Origin: Mesodorylaimus sp. YZB2_4
Taxonomy: Eukaryota > Nematoda > Enoplea > Dorylaimida > Dorylaimidae
Reading direction: 5' to 3'
Length of the DNA: 64,000 bases
Assembly (NCBI GenBank): GCA_030248295.1
Contig: JASANH010000095.1
Span: 1 to 64,000, forward strand
Part shown: piece by piece, positions 32,121-41,674 of the stretch
Layout: each line of letters opens with the position of its first letter
Position numbering within the stretch: the first letter of the stretch is position 1
Notes under the pieces: generated by a model
Told to the model about the DNA's origin: nothing
Databases searched by the model: none
The model's input: the letters and a program-made list of their open reading frames with translations, nothing else
Position numbers and translations under genes: made by a program

Positions 32121-32920
32121 TTCGCAAAACTTGGATCATGACTCGCACGAATTGTATTCACACCAAGTTCCTTATTGCTTCACACCGCTCAAGTCACGCG
32201 CGAAGAGACTCGATACGCCGGAGAGGGATCAGTTGAGCGAGATACGTCAGCTTGGCTTGAAACGTTTCCGTGAAACACGTCAACGATTCCAGTTTGCCAC
32301 CATTGCTTACGGGCAAACGGTGGACAGTGTCGCGTACAAAAGCATAGGAAATCTGCCTGGGTCTGGTGAGGATGGTCACACTCAACGGCACACAGAAGTT
32401 CACCTTCTGATGCGTATTTCCGACTTGGTCACAACACACAACGATCCTTCCGCCGATTGCCCGCCTTTCATATACCTGTGGACAGAATTTTCACCTTGCC
32501 CTAACAGTCTCAATTATATCGTTAGCTTCGCCAGATGGTTTTCTCGACCAAACGTAATTCAAGCTCTTTTGCTTTCAGTTTGAGAAAACGTACAGTAAAT
32601 CGTGATTTCTTATATTTTAGAGTCGTATCGTGGTTGGGTTTAGGCATTGGCTTTACGATAACGCAGAAAATTTTGCAGCTAGGCTGTACGAATTGAACCC
32701 GCCAAATAATCTGGTCCTGGCACGACTTAATTTTGACGCCACTGACCAAACGATTGACAGTATTGACATCGTCCCTAGCCCGAGAGCAGTGACAACAACA
32801 ACAACGACGACATTTTCTCCCAATCCGAAACTTCCTCCACCCCGTGATATTCGAAGCCACCACCCGCACGACGAGCTATTTCGATTACGCAATATTTCAC
32901 GATCCATTACTGTTTTCTAG
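32098..32920 (+). CDS. putative deaminase-fold protein, two exons
   Basis: Exon 1 (32098-32553) and exon 2 (32621-32920) join in phase across a 67-nt GT-AG intron. Exon 1 ends with HTEVHLLMRISDL, then PPFIYLWTEFSPCPN; exon 2 continues RIVVGFRHWLYDNAENFAAR and a Thr-rich tail. The H-x-E followed about 30-40 residues later by S-PC resembles the zinc site of the cytidine-deaminase-like fold, closest in style to Bd3614-like members. The second zinc Cys expected shortly after PC is not evident (PCPNSLNY), so activity is doubtful. Nucleotide or nucleic-acid deamination is inference only. Confidence 0.4.
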
Positions 32921-33094
32921 CCTCCTCTGGACTCTATCGCTCGAGGATTATTGCTGCATTTAGGGCGGTGTAAACCGTGTACATAATTTTGTCAATGTGG
33001 ACGATTCTGATAATGGCTCTGGCGACTGACCCCCTGCAGTCTCATCACTGCGTCATCTGCGCAAGACGGGGCGTGGCACATTTTCGGCCGCGTC

Positions 33095-33322
33095 GTGCCC
33101 AAGCAAGAATTTGTTCTCTTCAGTCAAATCTTATTGATTTACATTGTGACCATGTGCTCGATTGCGAATCTGAGTTTCGGTAAAAGGGACGAGAAATTGT
33201 GGATCGCCACGTTGGGCACGTGCATTGGTTTTATGATACCAGCGCCAAGCTTTGAAGCCGCTGTTCAGCAAGAACAGACAAGATCAAGTCTTGACTCATC
33301 AATAGACTATGAGTACTCTTAA
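33095..33322 (+). CDS. Polinton small membrane protein
   Basis: A 75-residue frame beginning PKQEFVLFSQILLIYIVTMC. It has one strong hydrophobic segment, a short basic/acidic linker (GKRDEKLW), and a second semi-hydrophobic stretch ending GFMIPAPS. This two-part layout is like a short conserved ORF found in Polintons and adintovirus-like elements. The start codon is GTG where ATG is expected, so translation start may be lost. It lies downstream of the deaminase-like gene on the same strand. Confidence 0.5.
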   Translation: MPKQEFVLFSQILLIYIVTMCSIANLSFGKRDEKLWIATLGTCIGFMIPAPSFEAAVQQEQTRSSLDSSIDYEYS

Positions 33323-33581
33323 TATGATTCGAATTTCTTTTCTGTACTGTAATGTACTTGTGTATATGCTCTCTGTCATAATATATGTACATGCACATAC
33401 ATAACCTTTTATCATGGGCTTCTTGGAAAAATAAATTGCTACGGTTGTTATCCGGCATTTATTGATCGTAAGTGCATAACAGTGTTATACCATTTTATAA
33501 ACAAAACGCATAAAAAAAAGCTAGGGCAAATAAAACATGAGGCTAACATGGATCCTTGATCATTCCAAATCAATCATCAAT

Positions 33582-34432
33582 TCATTTCACATCGCCAAAA
33601 ATTGTATGCATCATTTTTGACAGCTGCTCAATCATGTGGCTTTGTAGTTTCTCCAAACTCATTTCATATTCTTTGGCCAAAAATTTCGGTTGTTCGACCA
33701 CGAGCACTTGCTTGTTGAGCGGATTGTAGACCAGCAATGACATGGACTTGGCTTTTGAAATGGCCATTGTATTTTGGCAAGCGTACCACACTTTGTCTTG
33801 AGGGTCGAGAACCCAATTTCTGGTGATCCAGCTTCTAACCAAGTAAAACTTCTTTCGGCTCTAAATTAATTCTTCGATCGGTTTCGGCCTAGCGTTTTGT
33901 GGTTGATAGATGGTTTTGATCATGAACGGTTTAAAGCCATAGCTAGCCGTTTTGACGTACCCGTCCACTTGCCACGCCAGCATGTTGACGCATTCGGATT
34001 CGAGATGTTTGGGTGGACGACGGATTTCGAATTTTTCATCAAAAGACGATTTCAGATATTTGGTCAAAGCGTCGATAGCGTCGGCGTTGAAAGCTCTGTA
34101 TTCGGGACTTGGCTAATTCGCTGCCTTCTTAATCGCGGCCAAGCCAAATTCGTCGACATCGAAGGGCTGAGTCGATTGGTTTGTCGGATCCGCTTCAATT
34201 GTCTCGCCTTCATCGATAGTCAAAATCGGTTGAGTATCATGTTCCGATTCTGGAACGAACCGGCGCGTTTAGGTTTAGGTCGATGCTCGCTATCGGCTGA
34301 CTTGTTGTCGCTAGTATTGAAGCCGCCATCGCATTTCTTAAAATAGTGGATAATACGTCCGGCGCAGTCGATTTGATATTCTAAATTGAAAAAATCCATG
34401 ATCGTGCGAAGCAAAATTTCGATGCTGACCAT
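33582..34432 (-). pseudogene. broken ORF of about 280 codons, unknown Polinton-associated protein
   Basis: Three minus-strand segments form one decayed reading frame. 34432-34220 starts MVSIEILLRTIMDFFNLEYQ and contains DCAGRIIHYFKKCDGG. After a frameshift near 34240, an acidic linker (TIDEGETIEAD) runs to a TAG near 34113. The same frame continues through SSFDEKFEIRRPPKHLESEC to a TAA at 33861-33863 and then QDKVWYACQNTMAI to 33582. The spacing and shared frame imply one protein with two nonsense codons and one frameshift. I do not recognise it. Confidence 0.4.
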
Positions 34433-34484
34433 TCAGTGCGAGCTAGTAAGCGTGAATGACTAGAACACTGATTGGATCGTCTCG

Positions 34485-34575
34485 TCGGACTGAAGATGGC
34501 TCCTCCAGTGAAGATCGAATCTTCACTGAAGATTAAATCTGCATCAGATTAAACTGAAGATGACATCTTCATACC
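34485..34575. repeat. GAAGAT/ATCTTC short palindromes, right cluster
   Basis: CTGAAGATGGCTCCTCCAG, then GAAGATCGAATCTTC and further ACTGAAGAT motifs. Similar to 30880-30960. Confidence 0.5.
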
Positions 34576-34685
34576 AGTTGTTTTATTGTCCTAGTTTAGA
34601 AAGGCGCTGTGCGGTCGCTTCGCTCTCCTAGTGTGATGACTGGCATTGACTATAGTATGCCCTCACGCGACCAGAGCGGGTCGAC

Positions 34686-35055
34686 TTGCCCATATTTGAA
34701 TGACCATGTCCACATTTGGGTGACAATGACCATATGGGGGGGGAACGACCATTTTCGGAACCACATCCATATTGGGACCATGACCATAGTTGGGTGACCA
34801 TGGCCATATTCAGGTGAGCATGACCATATTTGGGACCACAACCATACTTGGATGACCGTGACCATATTTGGGATCGTGACCATATTTGGGATCGTGACCA
34901 TATTTGGGATCGTGACCATATTTGGGATCGTGACCATATTTGGGATCGTGACCATATTTGGGATCGTGACCATATTTGGGATCGTGACCATATTTGGGAT
35001 CGTGACCATATTTGGGATCGTGACCATATTTGGGATCGTGACCGTATTTGGGATT
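34686..35055. repeat. 18-bp minisatellite (GACCATATTTGGGATCGT)
   Basis: About 11 nearly identical 18-bp units from 34855 to 35054, preceded by a degenerate zone (34686-34854) of GACCATATTTGGGTGACCA type. The unit is a multiple of three and lacks stops in several frames, which creates spurious repeat ORFs (DHIWDR units) on both strands. Confidence 0.9.
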
Positions 35056-35299
35056 CGTTTGGTGTAAGCCTCCCACAAGTGGCGATGCTGGCTACTACGA
35101 GTCAAAGAGGCTGGAAGAATTTAGAGCACGAATTATTTGAGAAACCGATAATTAAAGTATCCGACGACATTTGAACACGGAATTTAAGGCCGAATAATTC
35201 CCTTTGGAACCACATTTATTGATAGAGAACACTCGCCACCATTGGCGACGGAACAAAGCGTGCAGAAGAAATAAATGCGACCCCCTCATGTACGGGGGG

Positions 35300-35575
35300 G
35301 GGGGGTCTGTTTTCATTGGCACTCTTTACTATTTTTTGAGTCGCCACTCAGACTCTGAAACCAGATTTGCGTTTACCATCTCAGAGTCCGCAAGAAATTC
35401 AGACTCTGACTCTCAGAGTCTAAGTTTAATGCATTTTTGGGCAATCTCGCTAGTTGCGTTTCACCAAAAGTCTTCAGTATGACATTTCTCGAAGTGCGAA
35501 CTTTGAAAAGTGGGCATTTTCAGAGTCTGAGTCTCGGGGTCGCGCGAGACTATGAAACGGATGCTGAGTGTGTGT
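35300..35575. repeat. CAGAGTC-rich repeat, related to 17180-17530
   Basis: Repeated CAGAGTC/GACTCTGA motifs around GTTGCGTTTCACCAAAAGT, matching the 17.2-kb repeat. It lies directly upstream of the Harbinger transposase and could be its end region. Confidence 0.45.
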
Positions 35576-35634
35576 TCTTCTTGCGAGGTGACAAAAATTC
35601 TGTTTTCTTACGTTCATTAATCAGAAACGGAGCA

Positions 35635-37376
35635 ATGAATATCGGTTCGGTTGACCACTGGAATTTTGTCTATGATTCGGAAGAGGATGAAGATCGGTTG
35701 CCACCAGCAAAACGACCACGAATTTTTCGGCCGCGCATCAATTTTGATCGCGATGAGATCGATACGAAACAACGATTTCGTTTGACGCAAGCGCACATCG
35801 ATTTGGTTGTTGAAAGGATTGGCCAATATATCGAGCACGAAACGGACAAAAATGCATCGCTGTCTCCGAACCAACGAATCATATTATCGCTGAGGTGGGA
35901 AATTGCAATACAATTTTGTATTGGTCTTATATGCAAAGTACGCATAGCTAAAAAAGCTGACGTAATAGTCATGAGAGTTCAGTCCTGTCAGCTAAGGGCC
36001 TAATTATAGTCGTGTGCACACACGCCTGTCGAACTCTGTTTTTGGGCCATCGCCGCTTAAGACCAGTTTTTCTCGAAATTTTTAATGATAATTTGAGTTG
36101 ATATCAATGACAAATCGTAAAAGGAAAAATGTGCTTTATCGACTGGTTGTCTTCGTTCTGCTTTTACTGCTTTCAATATGTTTATAACAAAATTTTTTCC
36201 TTTTGTTTTTATAAAATTTACGAAGAATCTTCGGTCAAGACCAGCAACGAAAAATTAAGTTATATCTGTTTGATGGAGCACTTGTTTTCTTCACTGTTTG
36301 ATAGAGCACTGATAGAGCACTAACATCGACTCAGCTCACCATTGAAAATTCCTGGAAAACTGGCCGAAATAGGCAACTCTGAGACTGTCTGAGACTGACA
36401 GGGCGCACACGCACCTGTCGTACAAGGGTGCGACCAACTGTTGATTAGGCCCAAAGCATGGCTCGTTTTACAGCCGCTTTACATTGAAGTAGTTGAGAAA
36501 GCCCATCATTTCGGATTCTAACCCACCAAATTTTCCGACCAGCCGAAACCAAAGCATAATGTGGTGTTTATTGTTTTTTAGATATTTGCCTACAGGAGAT
36601 AATTACCGAACTGTTGGAGATTCTCACGGAGTCAGTAAGTTGACTCTATTAAGAGCTTTGCATCGAGTAGTTAATGCTGTGAATCGTCATATTTACCCCG
36701 ACATCGTAAAGCGGCCTGGCGTTCTGGCACAGCTACGTGCAATAGCGAACGAGTTCCAGGAAAAACATGGAATGCCATGCGTGTTTGGCTGCATTGACGG
36801 CAGTCACTTCAACATCGTTGCACCCAGTGCGGACAAAGGAGATATATTACATAAATCGACATGGGCATCACTCATCGTTAGTCAATGCTATGCTTGTTTG
36901 CGGGCCGAAAATTAGATAAGGCATTTTTAAAAAGCCTTGCGGCCACGGTGATTACTGTCACCCTGCTTCCCTGCGCGTGACTTGTATCAGTTCATGGTGG
37001 TGAACCAAGTTCAACTCTGTTCATTTTCCATCAGATTCTTCTAAGTCTGCTCTCGCTGGCCAGGATCTGTCCATGACGCCTGGGTTTTTCGAAACAGTTC
37101 ACTGAAACGACGGCTGGGCAATGGCTGGCGGCCGTTACACTTGGCCGTCTTGTTAGGTGACGCAGCCTATTGGCGGCTCCGATTATCTTTTGACACCAGT
37201 GGCCGATCCGCAAACTGAAGCCGAAGAAGCGTACAGTACTTTTTATCGACGAACCAGGAATTATATCGAATGTGCCATCGGACTGCTGAAGCAACGATTT
37301 CGATGCTTATTAGATATGATGCATCTAAAGCCTTATTTCGTATGTGAAATCGTGCGATGCTGCGTAGTGGGGATCA
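35635..37376 (+). pseudogene. PIF/Harbinger (HARBI1-like) transposase
   Basis: Exon 1 (35635-35894) includes RFRLTQAHIDLVVERIGQY and LSPNQRIILSLR. A 687-nt intron (35895-36581) joins phase-perfectly to YLPTGDNYRTVG. Exon 2 holds the first catalytic Asp in CIDGSHFNIV. A third coding part from about 37047 has WPGSVHDAWVFRNSSL with the second Asp. After a frameshift near 37165-37185 it has RTRNYIECAIGLLKQRFR with the catalytic Glu. All three DDE residues are present. Past 37376 the C-terminus is replaced by a 36-bp minisatellite in the same frame. The SANT-like ORF at 39997-40267 may be its partner protein. Confidence 0.75.
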
Positions 37377-39438
37377 CTAGTACAGAGCGGGCCATTGGTC
37401 GAGTGGGGGTCACTGGTACAGAGTGGGCAATTGGTCGAAAGGGGATCACTGGTACAGAGTGGGCCATTGGTCGAGTATGGGTCACTGGTACAGAGTGGGC
37501 AATTGGTCGAAAGGGGATCACTGGTACAGAGTTGGCCATTGGTCGAGTGGGGATCACTGGTACAGAGTGGGCCATTGGTCGAAAGGGGATCACTGGTACA
37601 GAGTGGGCCATTGGTCGAGTGGGGATCACTGGTACAGAGTGGGCCATTGGTCGAGTGGGGGTCACTGGTACAGAGTGGGCCATTGGTCGACAGGGGATCA
37701 CTGGTACAGAGTGGGCCATTGGTCGAGTGGGGATCACTGGTACAGAGTGGGCCATTGGTCGAGTGGGGGTCACTGGTACAGAGTGGGCCATTGGTCGAGT
37801 ATGGGTCACTGGTACAGAGTGGGCAATTGGTCGAAAGGGGATCACTGGTACAGAGTGGGCCATTGGTCGAGTGGGGATCACTGGTACAGAGTGGGCCATT
37901 GGTCGAGTGGGGCTCACTGGTACAGAGTGGGCCATTGTTCGAGTGGGGGTCACTGGTACAGAGTGGGCCATTGGTCGAAAGGGGATCACTGGTACAGAGT
38001 GGGCCATTGGTCGAGTGGGGATCACTGGTACAGAGTGGGCCATTGGTCGAGTGGGGGTCACTGGTACAGAGTGGGCCATTGGTCGAAAGGGGATCACTGG
38101 TACAAAGTGGGCCATTGGTCGACAGGGGATCACTGGTACAGAGTGGGCCATTGGTCGAGTGGGGGTCACTGGTACAGAGTGGGCCATTGGTCGAAAGGGG
38201 ATCAGTGGTACAGAGTGGGCCATTGGTCGAGTGGGGATCACTGGTACAGAGTGGGCCATTGGTCGAGTGGGGGTCACTGGTACAGAGTGGGCCATTGGTC
38301 GAATGGGGATCACTGGTACAAAGTGGGCCATTGGTCGAGTGGGGATCACTGGTACGGAGTGGGCCATTGGTCGAGTGGGGATCACTGGTACAGAGTGGGC
38401 CATTGGTCGAGTGGGGATCACTGGTACAGAGTGGGCCATTGGTCGAGTGGGGATCACTGGTACAGAGTGGGCCATTGGTCGAGTGGGGATCACTGGTACA
38501 GAGTGGGCAATTGGTTGAAAGGGGATCACTGGTACAGAGTGGTCCATAAGACGATTGGGGGTCACTGGTACATAGTGGGCCATTGGTCGATAGGGGATCA
38601 GGGGTACAGAGTGGGCCATTGGTCGAGTGGGGATCACTGGTACAGACTGGGCCATTGGTCGAGTGGGGATCACTGGTACAAAGTGGGCCATTGGTCGAAA
38701 GGGGATCACTGGTACAGAGTGGGCCATTGGTCGAGTGGGGGTCACTGGTACAGAGTGGGCAATTGGTCGAAAGGGGATCACTGGTACAGAGTGGGCCATT
38801 GGTCGAGTGGGGATCACTGGTACAGAGTGGGCCATTGGTCGAGTGGGGATCACTGGTACAGAGTGGGCCATTGGTCGAGTGGGGATCACTGGTACAGAGT
38901 GGGCCATTGGTCGAAAGGGGATCACTGGTACAGAGTGGGCCATTGGTCGAGTGGGGATCACTGGTACAGAGTGGGCCATCGGTCGAGTGGGGGTCACTGG
39001 TACAGAGTGGGCCATTGGTCGAGTGGGGATCACTGGTACAGAGTGGGCCATTGGTCGAGTGGGGATCACTGGTACAGAGTGGGCCATCGGTCGAGTGGGG
39101 GTCACTGGTACAGAGTGGGCCATTGGTCGAGTGGGGATCACTGGTACAGAGTTGGCCATTGGTCGAGTGGGGATCACTGGTACAGAGTGGGCCATTGGTC
39201 GAGTGGGGATCACTGGTACAGAGTGGGCCATTGGTCGCGGGGGGGGGTCACTGGTACAGAGTGGGCCATTGGTCGAGTGGGGATCACTGGTACAGAGTGG
39301 GCCATTGGTCGAGTGGGGATCACTGGTACAGAGTGGGCCATTGGTCGAGTGGGGATCACTGGTACAGAGTGGGCAATTGGTCTAGTGGGGATCACTGGTA
39401 CAGAGTGGGCCATTGGTCGAGTGGGGGTCATTAGTACA
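37365..39438. repeat. 36-bp minisatellite, about 57 copies
   Basis: Unit GTGGGGATCACTGGTACAGA + GTGGGCCATTGGTCGA with few substitutions. Variants at the first bases (GTGGGGATC, GTGGGGGTC, AAGGGGATC, CAGGGGATC, TATGGGTC) recur in mixed order. The length is a multiple of three and most frames lack stops, so long repeat ORFs occur on both strands (up to 747 codons). These are unlikely to be genes. Confidence 0.95.
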
Positions 39439-39660
39439 AGGAGCGGTCGAGATTCAGAGGTGGTCGATCCTCGTGACAATATCGACTGCGTCGGCATGAT
39501 TGGTCCGGGCGTTGTTGATTTCAATAACTCGGCCGAACTGCTGCTTGTGATCGACTCGCTGGCCTGGCTGATAGGAGTCACCACTCTTCGCTGCTGGTCG
39601 TCTACATTCCGACTCATCTTTGATGCATTTTCGCTTGTCGATGGTGCATCATCATCAATG

Positions 39661-41670
39661 CAGTAATCGAGAATAAGGCTGTTATCGATAGATCGCTGAT
39701 AATTGGACAGCGCTGCTGCTCCTCGATTTCTTTCATCCTCATCATCGGTCGAATGATGCGGACTACTGGCATTAAATTCGTCGTGATTTTGGGCTGTTTC
39801 TCAATCTCGCTCTAGCAGCTGAATCTCGACCATTTATATCTAATACAGCAGACTCTACCTGGAATGGTACACGTACTGCGATATTTTACTGCACACCTTA
39901 GGGAAAATCAACCGATTTAAGTTCAGTCCAACAACTGCCGTCTCAGAAAATGTTATAAAAAACCTTACTTTTGGAAAAACAAGCTTCTGTACCCTCTTAA
40001 GCTTTAGTTCGACTTTTATTGTCGCGTTTATCCCGAGCAGCTTTTCGCCAGCCCGGCCGCAGACTATCCTGTATATGCTTATACTCACGGCCGTTCGAAG
40101 CATCGAATGCGTAATATTTGGCGCAATTCGCGACGAGATTTTTCCATCCATCGGTCGTACTTCCCTAGTATTCCGATCCGTTTGCTTGCCAAGCAACACT
40201 TCCTTATTTCTAGCGATCATCCTCGAAATGATGAGCTTGCCTTCTTCCGAAAGCTTATTGTTTGACATTTTCAGTTCTTTCAAAAGGGCAAAATGAGAGG
40301 CGAAGAATAAATTGTACGTAACAGCCAAAACGAGAGATCTGGAACGTACATGCGCACACCAGGTGGACTTTTGACACATTCTGCTAGCTGTAACCCCAGC
40401 GCAGTTGGCCGTGGCGAGTAGAGGAGAGCAAGTGATCTCTCTTGTCTATGTAATCGCATTACTTGCCTGCTTTATCGGAGATCCAGTCTCGATGACTTCA
40501 GTCGGTCACATTCTCCTTTGCGCCCGCCAGGCTTGGGTAATTACTCAGTTTGAAACCATACCGGCAGGCGTAGGAGAGTGCGGCCGACGGAAGTCAGCAG
40601 GACAAATACTCCGACTGAAGGTGGGCAAGTCTCGCGATTACACCTGACCTGGTAACATCAAACCGAGGGGTTGACGTCCCAGCCAGGGGAGACCATGCCC
40701 TTCCGGCGGAGGGTTACAATTTTCATTCGTGATGTGGTCGCTCACCCTCGAATGCGCGTTCCCCGTCAGCCGCGTGGCAAGGTGTGCTTCGCAAACCACA
40801 ATGTTCATAGATACCTAGCCGATATTCTAAATCACTTTCAAGATCCGTGAACATGACAATCGTGCACTCACCAGGGAAAACCGAACTCTAACACCAAGTT
40901 TTCTTGTCTGTTCCCTATTCCTATGACAGTGCACACGTCTCGACACTTGGAGTACAACCTATGACACAGGTGGATTGTGGCTCATCCCCAAGAGCCTATT
41001 GCGAGTTGTCATAGGCCAGCAGAACCACATTGACATCACGCAAGTCCAACTTATTGCCCAACTGGCATCTAGTGCAGTGCGATTTCATGATTTCGACAAG
41101 ACTTCCAGTTTCTTAGACGAGACTAGTAGAAAAGAATCTATCGGCAAAAACCCTTAGATTTCTGCCGCCTTCCATGAATCCCATTTATCACTCATGACTC
41201 GTCGTCCATCATTATCGAAGACGATGTTCGAGAACGACATTCTTTTTGGCGACCTATTTATTTCGCTCGGTGCAGAAAAACTAAGACCTGCACTTACATC
41301 GCTCACCTTTGTAACCGGACTCTTTCTCTCATAGTCTTCATCAGGTTTTTGCAACTTTTCAATACCAAAATCGTACCTCGTACCTAAATGATTTACATAC
41401 GAAAATTGGAAAGAAAGAGAAGCAAATAAATCAACGCCAGGAGCACCTCACACCAAAAGGAAGCCAGAATTATCTGAGCGACAACAGGCAAAGGGGGCAG
41501 CACCGAAGCCTTAAGAGAATGTTTTTAACACCTTTAAAGAACAAGGGATATTGCCATGCTACGATCACTCGATATTCAAGACCTCCCGCCCATTTAAGGG
41601 AGCGAGTGATTGGCATCACCAAGGACAGCCAAGTCGTCTGACCCCAGGCTCGACCGAACTGGCTTTCGTG
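39661..41670. repeat. 2-kb direct repeat, copy A
   Basis: Matches 49719-51726 (offset 10056-10058 bp) at about 98-99%. It starts CAGTAATCGAGAATAAGG and ends CTGGCTTTCGTG. It contains a SANT-like ORF. The right arm of the large inverted repeat begins 4 bp after it ends. Confidence 0.9.
39997..40267 (-). pseudogene. SANT/Myb-like DNA-binding ORF, copy A
   Basis: Starts MSNNKLSEEGKLIISRMIAR, continues NKEVLLGKQTDRN, then after a one-base shift DGWKNLVANCAKYYAFDAS and HIQDSLRPGWRKAARDK. The Glu/Leu-rich first helix and the W-K-x-L helix match a SANT/trihelix-like domain, as found in the second protein of Harbinger elements, where it helps the transposase reach the nucleus and DNA. The same frameshift is in copy B. 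Copy A also has a TAA (39997-39999) absent from copy B. Confidence 0.5.
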
Positions 41671-41674
41671 GCCG

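Noticed and set aside
34855..35055. CRISPR-like array
   Set aside because: Pure tandem repeat without spacers, in a eukaryotic context.
34650..35174. Repeat ORFs of DHIWDR, GIVTIF and PNMVTI type
   Set aside because: Artefacts of the 18-bp minisatellite being a multiple of three.
37333..39666. Very long ORFs on both strands (up to 747 codons)
   Set aside because: They are reading frames through a 36-bp tandem repeat whose unit lacks stops; composition is purely repetitive and no start context is convincing.
40640..40830. Possible U1-like snRNA (CCAGGGGAGACCATG and AATTTTC)
   Set aside because: No 5' splice-site-pairing end, no proper Sm site or stem set; also present in the second copy of the 2-kb repeat.
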